From Nitrospira sp. (GTDB lineage Bacteria; Nitrospirota; Thermodesulfovibrionia; Thermodesulfovibrionales; SM23-35), in assembly GCA_016873575.1 (NCBI GenBank), contig VGWY01000173.1:1-5534 (forward strand): a stretch of 5,534 bases of DNA. The letters are read 5' to 3'. Below are positions 1-5,442 of this stretch, one piece after another (position 1 is the first letter of the stretch; each line of letters begins with the position of its first letter). The notes under the pieces are model-generated. The model was not told the DNA's origin. It saw only the letters and a program-made list of their open reading frames with translations, and did no database searches. Position numbers and translations under genes: made by a program.

Positions 1-152
1 GGATATTGTCCTGTCCCACTGTGAGGTGTATGGCACATTGCACATGGCTCAGGAGCCAGGTCATGGGGTGTCCCGATGACTGTTGCCCATACAAATGTGG
101 CTGCGCCGGTTATAAGGCTTATCACAAGGACAGATAATAGAAATTTCTTCAT
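1..152 (-). CDS. Secreted c-type (probably multihaem) cytochrome, N-terminal part only
   Basis: The reading frame starts at an ATG (complement of 150-152) and runs off the left edge after 50 codons, so only the N terminus is present. Residues 1-23 form a typical Sec signal peptide: MKK, then a hydrophobic stretch (FLLSVLVISLITGAATFV), then a likely cleavage site after VWA. The mature part contains GTPHDL and then CAMCHTPH, a CxxCH haem c attachment motif at residues 37-41. Known biology: such proteins are exported, receive covalent haem in the periplasm and carry electrons. The TPH following the CxxCH recalls proteins with repeated CxxCH motifs (doubled-CXXCH or cytochrome c3-like families). 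A strong ribosome site, GGAGGTG, lies 5 bases before the ATG. Export and haem binding are well supported; the exact family, the number of haems and the redox partner cannot be seen from this fragment. Confidence 0.85.
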   Translation of the reverse strand, partial: MKKFLLSVLVISLITGAATFVWATVIGTPHDLAPEPCAMCHTPHSGTGQY

Positions 153-157
153 CTTTT

Positions 158-164
158 CACCTCC
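158..164 (-). promoter_or_regulatory. Shine-Dalgarno site of the cytochrome gene
   Basis: On the minus strand the sequence reads GGAGGTG, then AAAAG, then ATG. This is a near-perfect anti-16S match at normal spacing and fixes the start of the cytochrome at 152. A second GGAGGTGAA string occurs further upstream (about 232-239, minus strand) without a well-placed ATG. I see no convincing -35/-10 pair for this gene. Confidence 0.7.
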
Positions 165-270
165 ATTTCTTTAGTTGTACATAATCGGAAGTCTCTCCTT
201 ACTGTAACCATTCGAAATATTTTTTTCTCCTTCACCTCCCTCCTCTGAGATTTCTAAATCCTAAAACATC

Positions 271-312
271 ATCCAGTCTTCTTCTGGATTCCCCGATCGA
301 GTCGGGGAATGA
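271..312. repeat. Dispersed palindromic repeat, ATTCCCC/GGGGAAT type
   Basis: ATTCCCCGA (288-296) and TCGGGGAAT (302-310) form a perfect 9-bp stem around a 5-base loop, and ATCCAG (271-276) pairs with CTGGAT (284-289) as an alternative, overlapping hairpin. Read on the minus strand the unit is GTCATTCCCCGA...TCGGGGAATCCAG. The same GTCATTCC...GGAATCC signature occurs twice more at 1667-1732, so this is a repeat family inside the window. The form resembles the short ATTCCC-N-GGGAAT repeats (dRS3-like) known in Neisseria and similar REP-like repeats in other genomes; relatedness to those is inference. Confidence 0.7.
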
Positions 313-366
313 CGGTTATGTGGCCTTACTTATGAACTAATTAGTAACCCCCCTTCTTAGAAGAAA

Positions 367-388
367 GTAAGCTTAAAAAGCAGCTTAC
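367..388 (-). terminator. Weak terminator-like hairpin after the glycosyltransferase gene
   Basis: GTAAGCT (367-373) and AGCTTAC (382-388) form a perfect 7-bp stem with an 8-base loop, about 90 bases past the glycosyltransferase stop in its direction of transcription. On the minus strand the stem is followed by TTTCTTCT, a broken U-tract. The stem is short and only moderately GC-rich, so termination is a guess. The hairpin could equally be incidental in AT-rich DNA. Confidence 0.25.
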
Positions 389-477
389 ATACAATATTTA
401 TAATATAAATTGTAAAATGTTTCAAGTGGTAAAAGGTTGCAATTTCAATTGAAAAAAGGTTTTAAGTTTTATTAATA

Positions 478-1464
478 CTAAAGTTTTAAGATATCTTCAT
501 AAGTCTTTTCAATGAGTTTGATATTATCCATTATTAAATAATTCTTTTTAACAAATTCATATGCTGAATTTGTTAAACGAGTCCTTAACTCAGTATCTTC
601 AATAAGCCTTTCAATATTCTCAACCCAGGTTTGATATGCCCCATTCTTTAACAATATCCCGGTATTTTCTGTAATGGTATGGATATAAGGATAAATAGGG
701 GAGGCGATTGATGCGGTTTTTGTTATTGAATATTCGAGGAATTTTAGATTTGACTTGCATTCGTTAAACTTGTTATCAGCGCAGGGGATGATTCCAATGT
801 GTAATCTCAATTGATTGAGAAAATCGAGATAGTACATAGGTGCAACATGTTCATAAAAGGTAACATGTCCTACAAGACCTTCCGGGATCCAGCCACAAAA
901 GACGAGTTCTATCCTGTTTTTATATTTCCTCTTGATATCCTTCAATGCCCTGATGATTTCATCATTGAAGTCTACACGATGTGATGCGCTCCCTGACCAA
1001 CCGACCCTTATGGTTGAATTGAATTTTGGGAGGGGATTCACTTCAGGAATATAGTTTGTGATGACAAAAACATTTTTATTATGTCTCCTCAAGAGTTCGG
1101 CCAGTGGCTCGGTCGAAGTTGTGATTGCATCACATGCCTGCATGATTGTCTCTGCACCTCTGATTTTTTCTTCACCCCAGTATTGTTTACTTTCATTTTC
1201 AGGGGGGATATGCCAGAGATCGTCATCAATCTCATAAACAACTTTTCTATTGTGAGCTTTTACTATCTTTACAAACTCGAGGACCTCGGGCAGATTTTGC
1301 CTCTGCAGGATTATAAGGTCATAGGAAAGCAGATCTTCGACAGATTTATATTCAAAGATGACTTTGACATCATGATTTAGAAAGAATTTCAAATAGGCTG
1401 TGGGCTGCAGGATTCTATAAAACCCACAACCACCGAAATCTGCCTGAGCAAATAAGATTTTCAT
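478..1464 (-). CDS. Glycosyltransferase, GT-B fold (family 1/4-like)
   Basis: This 328-residue protein probably transfers a sugar from a nucleotide-sugar donor onto a surface glycan or protein; acceptor and donor cannot be read from the sequence. No signal peptide or membrane segment is seen, so it should act in the cytosol. The N-terminal half starts MKILFAQADFGGCGFYR, where GCGFYR followed by P21 is a recurrent start of this group, and has an EIDDDLW motif at 78-84. The C-terminal half opens with VGWSGSASHRVDF (154-166), matching the GWxGSxxHxxD motif of these enzymes, and contains KSNLKFLEY (237-245), the expected nucleotide-sugar-binding region near the conserved Glu (E244). The C terminus (about 280-325) is the usual helical WxxxIExLIED...RxxLxxxAYEFV tail. 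At 328 residues it is slightly short for GT4 but both halves appear present. The start is ATG at 1464 with GAGGG at 1476-1480, a long 11-base spacing. A TATAAA string at 1488-1493 is a possible -10 without a good -35. Its upstream region is filled with repeats, and it seems to be transcribed alone. Confidence 0.85.
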   Translation of the reverse strand: MKILFAQADFGGCGFYRILQPTAYLKFFLNHDVKVIFEYKSVEDLLSYDLIILQRQNLPEVLEFVKIVKAHNRKVVYEIDDDLWHIPPENESKQYWGEEKIRGAETIMQACDAITTSTEPLAELLRRHNKNVFVITNYIPEVNPLPKFNSTIRVGWSGSASHRVDFNDEIIRALKDIKRKYKNRIELVFCGWIPEGLVGHVTFYEHVAPMYYLDFLNQLRLHIGIIPCADNKFNECKSNLKFLEYSITKTASIASPIYPYIHTITENTGILLKNGAYQTWVENIERLIEDTELRTRLTNSAYEFVKKNYLIMDNIKLIEKTYEDILKL

Positions 1465-1508
1465 ACGTTAATATTCCCTCTTTCGTATTTATATTGAAAG
1501 AGAACTTT

Positions 1509-1824
1509 AACCACTAAGGCACAGAGACACTGAGAATAAGAACAAATATCTCTTTTATTTATTACAAACAAAAAAAGCTTGAATATATTAATACCCAAGT
1601 TGAGCGATTTTTTAATGAAGACCTTATTTACCATAGCATTTTGAGAAAATGTAATCACCTAACAAGTGTCATTCCCGCTTGTCGGGAATCCTTCTTAAAA
1701 CAAGGAAAGATTCCGAACAAGTCGGAATGACAAAAAAGAATCGCTCAATTTGTGTAATATTTTTTCTTTTTTTATGGCTTCTTTTTTTATATGTCAATCT
1801 CCGTGCCTCTGTGTCTCTGTGGTT
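1509..1824. repeat. Degenerate MITE-like inverted-repeat element of the CACAGAG family
   Basis: This occupies nearly the whole gene-free stretch 1465-1859. The outer arms are 1509-1535 (AACCACTAAGGCACAGAGACAC...) and 1798-1824 (its inverse), identical at 22 of 27 positions by eye. A second, inner arm pair is perfect: TTGAGCGATT at 1600-1609 and AATCGCTCAA at 1739-1748. Between outer and inner arms both sides are A/T-rich and alignable with gaps (AAAAAAAG-type runs). There is no transposase, so if mobile it would depend on an enzyme in trans. The small open frames crossing it translate the repeat and are not genes. Confidence 0.6.
1667..1732. repeat. 66-bp double-hairpin palindrome nested in the larger repeat
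   Basis: The ends are perfect 9-bp inverted repeats: TGTCATTCC (1667-1675) and GGAATGACA (1724-1732). Each half is itself a hairpin with a 7-bp stem and 5-base loop: ATTCCCG-CTTGT-CGGGAAT (1671-1689) and ATTCCGA-ACAAG-TCGGAAT (1710-1728). Even the loops are reverse complements (CTTGT/ACAAG), so the whole unit can fold either as one long cruciform or as two tandem hairpins. It belongs to the same family as the hairpin at 271-312. No clear target-site duplication is visible at its borders. Confidence 0.75.
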
Positions 1825-1859
1825 ATTAGAATGCTTTTCAACTTTTTTACGAAAGAACC

Positions 1860-2417
1860 TTAATATTCAAATACCTTCTTGAGATTTATCATAAGCCCTG
1901 AAAGTAAAGGTGACTCAAGGGAATCTTTCTCAGTAATACTTTTTATAAGGGTGAATTGATTGTCTTTCAGTGAATATATCTCAGATGTCTTTTCTTCAGG
2001 GTCAACAATCCAGTATTCTTTTACGCCGAATTTTGCGTAAAGCCTTTTCTTCTTTACTAAATCCTTGTATGCAGTTGTTTCAGAGAGTATTTCGATTACG
2101 AGGTCAGGTGCACCTTGAATGTTTTTTTCACCAATAATATGGAGCCTCTCTTTTAAGATAAATAAAATATCCGGCTGAACTAAATTTTCATCATCAAAAT
2201 AAACATCACAGGGAGCATCGAAAACCTTTCCGAGATTTCTCTCTCTTACAAACCGTTCTAATTCATATTCAATATTTTTTGAAATCCATTGATGGTAGGG
2301 TACAGGTGATGGTGTCATAATCAATTCTCCCTCTACGAGTTCATACCGCCTGTCTTCAGGAGTTTTCATGTAATCTTCATATGTGAATTTTCTTTTTTCG
2401 ATAGATATGGCTGTCAT
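1860..2417 (-). CDS. Uma2 (DUF820) family PD-(D/E)XK nuclease-like protein
   Basis: A complete 185-residue protein of normal length for the Uma2/DUF820 family, whose fold belongs to the PD-(D/E)XK nuclease superfamily. The family signature is seen in order: FTYEDYMKTPEDRRYELVEGEL (11-32) with E29/G30, MTPSPVPYHQ (34-43), VQPDILFI (80-87) with D83, GAPDLVIEILSE (102-113) with D105 and E109, then K122-K124 ahead of YAKFGVKEYWIVDPE (127-141). D83, E109 and a following Lys are the expected metal-binding and catalytic positions, so the fold looks intact. Biological function is poorly defined: the family is often expanded in cyanobacteria and other environmental bacteria and is linked by inference to mobile DNA. 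It starts at ATG 2417, with AAGGGG 7 bases upstream as a modest ribosome site. A TTGACA string at 2447-2452 lacks a -10 at usable spacing. It stands alone, flanked on both sides by repeat elements. Confidence 0.9.
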   Translation of the reverse strand: MTAISIEKRKFTYEDYMKTPEDRRYELVEGELIMTPSPVPYHQWISKNIEYELERFVRERNLGKVFDAPCDVYFDDENLVQPDILFILKERLHIIGEKNIQGAPDLVIEILSETTAYKDLVKKKRLYAKFGVKEYWIVDPEEKTSEIYSLKDNQFTLIKSITEKDSLESPLLSGLMINLKKVFEY

Positions 2418-2458
2418 AGTGTAACCCCTTTTTTAATGGTTCGTATTGTCAAAAATTA

Positions 2459-2658
2459 ACCACAGAGGACACAGAGAGAGACTTGAAATTTTTTAAAACC
2501 CACATAATTCCTTGTATTTCTCTGTGTTCTCATATATTGAATTTGTAAAATGATATTTTATTGTCCTCACTCAATGAGTGTACAGAGAAATTTCTTTTTC
2601 TCTTATATTTATCAGTGCCTTTCTCTGTGTCCTCTGTGGTGAATCGCCTTTTTTAGGT
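2459..2658. repeat. About 200-bp CACAGAG-family inverted-repeat element (MITE-like)
   Basis: The element fills most of the spacer between the divergent Uma2 and TPR genes. ACCACAGAGGACACAGAGA (2459-2477) and its exact inverse at 2622-2640 are 19-bp perfect arms. Inside are two partial inverse copies of the same core, TTTCTCTGTGTTCTC at about 2516-2530 and TACAGAGAAA at 2581-2590, so the element looks like two hairpins side by side. A short perfect palindrome, CACTCAATGAGTG, lies at 2568-2580. No coding frame with protein-like content is present. Similar CACAGAG-type strings recur in intergenic DNA of many environmental bacteria (general knowledge, not checked here). Confidence 0.65.
2566..2658. 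repeat. Left arm of a 93-bp inverted repeat flanking the TPR/GT gene
   Basis: This stretch is the reverse complement of 5437-5529 with two mismatches and no gaps (2581/5514 and 2616/5479), i.e. 91 of 93 identical by eye. Identity stops sharply at 2565/5530 and at 2659/5436. It is the right half of the larger element at 2459-2658. Confidence 0.9.
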
Positions 2659-2663
2659 TATAG

Positions 2664-2669
2664 TATAAT
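2664..2669 (+). promoter_or_regulatory. Possible -10 box for the TPR/glycosyltransferase gene
   Basis: A perfect TATAAT hexamer lies in TAGTATAATA, 5 bases after the end of the 93-bp repeat and about 98 bases before the start codon. Bases at 16-18 spacing upstream (around 2640-2647) lie inside the repeat and do not match TTGACA, so the assignment rests on the -10 alone in AT-rich DNA. If real, the repeat contributes the upstream promoter sequence and the transcript has a leader of roughly 90 bases containing the hairpin at 2721-2747. Confidence 0.35.
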
Positions 2670-2720
2670 AAAATTAATGTAGTTTAGCAAAATTTTATAT
2701 TCTTCCGGGTTTTGTGTGGA

Positions 2721-2747
2721 AGCACCCTCTTTGCTAAGAGGGGTGCT
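2721..2747 (+). promoter_or_regulatory. 11-bp leader hairpin just before the ribosome site
   Basis: AGCACC (2721-2726) pairs with GGTGCT (2742-2747) and CTCTT (2727-2731) with AAGAG (2736-2740), leaving one bulged G (2741) and a TGCT tetraloop. It is followed by only TTT, not a real U-tract, so it is a poor intrinsic terminator. It ends 3 bases before the presumed Shine-Dalgarno bases, so it could stabilise the mRNA or affect initiation. It may also be one more dispersed CCCTCTT/AAGAGGG-type palindrome. I do not recognise a riboswitch class. Confidence 0.5.
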
Positions 2748-2749
2748 TT

Positions 2750-2753
2750 AAGG
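2750..2753 (+). promoter_or_regulatory. Weak ribosome-binding site of the TPR/GT gene
   Basis: AAGG lies 13 bases before ATG 2767, a short match at long spacing. A TAG stop in frame directly precedes the ATG (2764-2766), so translation of this frame cannot start further upstream. The next in-frame ATG would delete the first TPR helices. Confidence 0.35.
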
Positions 2754-2766
2754 TAATTCACGTTAG

Positions 2767-5442
2767 ATGAACATTGATAAGGCAATACAATCTGCTATTA
2801 AACATCATCGAGCCGGTAATTTACAGCAGGCTGAAGATCTCTATAAAAAGATATTAAAAAAACAGCCTGAAAATGTTGATGTGCTTCACATGCTCGGGGT
2901 TGTATATTCTGATCTTGGCAATTATGAGCTTGCTATAAAGCATATCAAAAAAGCCCTTCATTACAACCCTACGAACTATCATGCATACTATAACCTCGGG
3001 AATGCCTTTCGGGACAACAGACAACCCGAAGAAGCCATAGAGAGCTACCAGAAGACTATTCAACTCAACCCGTACTTTGTTGATGCCTATTATAATCTTG
3101 GCATTCTTTTGCAGGACAGCGGCTTCCTTGAAGAAGCTATTTTACAGTACAGGAAAGCCCTGAAACTGAATCCCAACTTTTACAATTCATATTACAACCT
3201 CGGAAATGTATTAAGAGGCAAAGGACTTCTTGATGAAGCTATGGTCTGTTATCAGAAAGTTATACAGCTTAATCCGGAATTTGCCGGAGCACATTGCAAC
3301 CTTGGAAATGTCCTGCACGAAAAAGGAAAGCTTGATGAAGCTATAACTCATTATCAGAAAGCCCTTCAGCTTAACCAGAACCTTGCTGAGGTATATAACA
3401 ATCTCGGCAATGTTCTTCATGACAGCGGCCATTTCGAAAAAGCTCTCACCTGTTATCAAAAGGCCATTCAATTAAACCCTGATCTTGCTGATGCACATTG
3501 GAATATTGCACTTATCCATCTTTTAACCGGCAATTTCAGGGAGGGCTGGAAAGGGTATGAATGGAGATGGAAGCTTAAGGATCCTATTCAGCGTGTATTT
3601 GCTCAACCATTATGGGATGGCTCTGACATCGAAGGACGCACTATTTTACTTTATGCAGAACAGGGATTTGGAGATGCAATTCAGTTTATCCGTTATGCCC
3701 CACTAATTGCACAACGTGGGGCACAGGTTATCGTTGAGTGCCATAAGGAATTAGCATCCTTGATAAGGAATGTTGAAGGGGTACAGGAAATTTTTGTATT
3801 TGGTGAACAGCTTCCTAAATTCGATGTGCACTGTCCTCTTTTGAGTCTGCCTTTGGTTTTTGATACAACACTTGAAACTATACCGGCAAAAGTACCTTAC
3901 ATATCGGCAGACTCTACCACAGTGAGGAAATGGGAAGACAGACTGAAACATGATAATGCTGAACTAAAAATAGGCCTGTTATGGGCTGGAAACCCGAAAC
4001 TGAAAGGAAATATCTTTCGTTCTTTTTCACTTGAGACCTTTTCACCTCTTGCGCAGCTCGATAATATAACCTTTTACAGTTTACAGAAAGGAGAGGCTTC
4101 TGAGCAGGCAAAAAACCCGCCTGAAGGAATGAGGCTTATTGATTACACCGATGAGATACATGACTTTTCAGACACTGCTGCATTGATAGAGAATCTTGAT
4201 TTAGTTATCTCAGCAGATACGGCTGTAGCCCATTTAGCTGGTGCAATGGGCAAGCCTGTCTGGACAATGATTCCCTTTGCCCCTGACTGGCGTTGGTTGC
4301 TGAACCGTGAAGACAGTCCCTGGTATCCAACGATGAGACTGTTCCGTCAGCCTTCCTTAGGAGACTGGGAATCGTTAATGAACCGTATCCTTGAAGAACT
4401 GAAGACACTTATTGTGAGCAAAGACTTTCAGAAATCAGATTATAATTCAGATTATAATATCGAAAGGGAGCAATTTGTAAATGAAAAAGAGGCAATTTCT
4501 ATAAATGCTTCAGAAAGTAATGGAGCAGGAATTTCAGGGGGGTACAAACTTATGGAAGACAAAGAGGATTTTACAGTTCAACCCGAGACAGTAGCACTGA
4601 TCCTTAATTGTGAAGGCAGGGGAGATTGTTTATTTGCAATCCCTGTTATTAAAAAACTTTATCTGATGTTAGGGATGAATTCCCATCTGGTAATATTCAC
4701 GCATCATCCGGAGTTATTCGAAAAATGCCCGTATATAGAAACGGCATACAGTATCAGCAATACCGTTGATTATTCCAAATTCAATAGACATATAGTGCTT
4801 TTTGATGTCAATAAACTTCCGCACTATCTTGTTGATACTATTGATTTTATCAGCATCCCGCTTGGCATAGGGGAATTGAGTTTCCGGGAGAAGCAGCTTG
4901 AGTATTTTCCTGTTGAAGAGGATCGTTCTCAGCATTTTGACGTGGTGATCAATACATCTGTCACCTGGCCGAGCAGGAGCTGGTCTGTGGAGAACTGGCA
5001 GAAGGTGGCGGATTATATTCTTTCGGAGGGGTATTCTGTGGCTGTTGTAGGGAAGGATGTTTACAGCAAAGCTGATAATATGTGGAAGAGGAGTTACGGC
5101 TTAAAGGGATGTGTTGATTTTACGAACAGCTTAAGTTTAGACCAGACATACTACATGATAAGGAACTGTGATTTATTCATCACCTGTCAGAATGGGCTTT
5201 CTGTAATGAGTGGGGCTACGGATACGGCGATTATTGTTCTGGACATGTCAATAGAATGGAGTAAGCGGGCGATATACCGGAATGAAGACCCTCACTATAA
5301 GGTCGCGTATGTAAAGGGGAATTGTAAGGTTTATTGCTGCCAGAGTTTTGAATGTCCAGTCTATGGAGAATTCAGGTGTATCCCGACTGTTGAACAGGTT
5401 ATGGATGTTATAAGGAAGAAACTGGATTCTATTAGTACCTAA
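2767..5442 (+). CDS. TPR protein fused to two glycosyltransferase family 9-like domains
   Basis: An 891-residue protein with no signal peptide or membrane segment, so probably cytosolic. Residues 4-241 are seven TPR units with exact 34-residue spacing (4-37, 38-71, 72-105, 106-139, 140-173, 174-207, 208-241); the later ones share YYNLGNVL...LDEAI..YQKA.QLNP. A partial eighth (242-270, DAHWNIALIH...GWKGYEWRW) leads into transferase domain A (about 280-548): LLYAEQGFGDAIQF (294-307) is the GT9-type donor-side loop, followed by IGLLWAGNP (402-410) and ISADTAVAHLAGAMGKPVW (481-499). A polar linker (about 549-604) follows. Domain B (about 605-888) is a second GT9-like unit: ILNCEGRGDCLFAIPVIKKLY (612-632), VINTSVTWPSRSWS (727-740) and LFITCQNGLSVMSGAT (803-818), ending in a cysteine-rich tail (C853, C857, C858, C863, C871). 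In domain B the usual GxxHLAxA motif is GLSVMSGA, lacking the His. GT9 members such as heptosyltransferases use nucleotide-heptose donors; here donor and acceptor are unknown. The TPR array probably binds a protein partner or acceptor. The final codon and stop lie in a repeat. Confidence 0.85.
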   Translation: MNIDKAIQSAIKHHRAGNLQQAEDLYKKILKKQPENVDVLHMLGVVYSDLGNYELAIKHIKKALHYNPTNYHAYYNLGNAFRDNRQPEEAIESYQKTIQLNPYFVDAYYNLGILLQDSGFLEEAILQYRKALKLNPNFYNSYYNLGNVLRGKGLLDEAMVCYQKVIQLNPEFAGAHCNLGNVLHEKGKLDEAITHYQKALQLNQNLAEVYNNLGNVLHDSGHFEKALTCYQKAIQLNPDLADAHWNIALIHLLTGNFREGWKGYEWRWKLKDPIQRVFAQPLWDGSDIEGRTILLYAEQGFGDAIQFIRYAPLIAQRGAQVIVECHKELASLIRNVEGVQEIFVFGEQLPKFDVHCPLLSLPLVFDTTLETIPAKVPYISADSTTVRKWEDRLKHDNAELKIGLLWAGNPKLKGNIFRSFSLETFSPLAQLDNITFYSLQKGEASEQAKNPPEGMRLIDYTDEIHDFSDTAALIENLDLVISADTAVAHLAGAMGKPVWTMIPFAPDWRWLLNREDSPWYPTMRLFRQPSLGDWESLMNRILEELKTLIVSKDFQKSDYNSDYNIEREQFVNEKEAISINASESNGAGISGGYKLMEDKEDFTVQPETVALILNCEGRGDCLFAIPVIKKLYLMLGMNSHLVIFTHHPELFEKCPYIETAYSISNTVDYSKFNRHIVLFDVNKLPHYLVDTIDFISIPLGIGELSFREKQLEYFPVEEDRSQHFDVVINTSVTWPSRSWSVENWQKVADYILSEGYSVAVVGKDVYSKADNMWKRSYGLKGCVDFTNSLSLDQTYYMIRNCDLFITCQNGLSVMSGATDTAIIVLDMSIEWSKRAIYRNEDPHYKVAYVKGNCKVYCCQSFECPVYGEFRCIPTVEQVMDVIRKKLDSIST
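4435..4458 (+). repeat. Perfect 12-bp tandem duplication in the inter-domain linker
   Basis: TCAGATTATAAT occurs twice in direct succession, in frame, coding SDYNSDYN (residues 557-564). The unit length is a multiple of three and sits in the low-complexity linker between the two transferase domains, so copy-number changes would keep the frame. It looks like recent slippage. Confidence 0.85.
4536..4554 (+). promoter_or_regulatory. Possible internal ribosome site and start within the TPR/GT gene
   Basis: AGGGGGG (4536-4542) lies 9 bases before an in-frame ATG (4552-4554, M596). This is exactly between the linker and domain B. Initiation here would give a 296-residue stand-alone GT9-like protein starting MEDKEDFTV, a plausible size for that family. 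It may be a fossil of a gene fusion or a working internal start; the G-run is not an ideal Shine-Dalgarno sequence and the frame is continuous, so this is speculative. Confidence 0.3.

Larger units (their letters stand above)
165..477. other. Non-coding spacer between glycosyltransferase 3' end and cytochrome 5' end
   Basis: About 310 bases without a credible gene. It must contain the leader and promoter of the leftward cytochrome and the 3' end of the leftward glycosyltransferase transcript. Visible structures are the ATTCCCC hairpin (271-312), a 7-bp hairpin (367-388), an imperfect AT-rich palindrome TACAAT...ATTGTA (390-414) and a perfect 10-bp palindrome TTCAATTGAA (444-453). A 20-codon minus-strand frame (211 down to 149) ends in a TGA overlapping the cytochrome ATG. 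Its nearest GGAG lies 15 bases from its ATG, so I do not call it a gene. Confidence 0.6.

Noticed and set aside
31..43. TGGCACATTGCA, resembling a sigma-54 promoter
   Set aside because: The spacing between TGGCAC and TTGCA is far too short, and it lies inside the haem-motif codons of the cytochrome.
149..211. 20-codon minus-strand leader frame whose TGA overlaps the cytochrome ATG
   Set aside because: The nearest GGAG is 15 bases from its ATG, the peptide shows no attenuator-like codon run, and a frame this short is expected by chance.
1081..1380. Plus-strand open frame of 99 codons
   Set aside because: It lies wholly antisense within the glycosyltransferase gene, which has clear family motifs; it is low in protein-like features and has no ribosome site of note.
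1461..1658. Minus-strand open frame of 65 codons overlapping the glycosyltransferase start
   Set aside because: It translates the CACAGAG repeat (giving CLCALVV) and AT-rich spacer; such repeat-derived frames are common annotation errors.
1679..1882. Plus-strand open frame with a hydrophobic stretch
   Set aside because: The hydrophobicity comes from T-runs in the repeat arm; it starts inside the palindrome and runs into the 3' end of Uma2.
2447..2452. TTGACA on the minus strand as -35 of Uma2
   Set aside because: No -10-like hexamer occurs 16-18 bases downstream; the candidates lie 9 or 23 bases away.
1508..2640. Repeated CACAGAG units as a possible CRISPR array
   Set aside because: Copies alternate in orientation, differ in length and have no regular spacers; they are arms of inverted-repeat elements.
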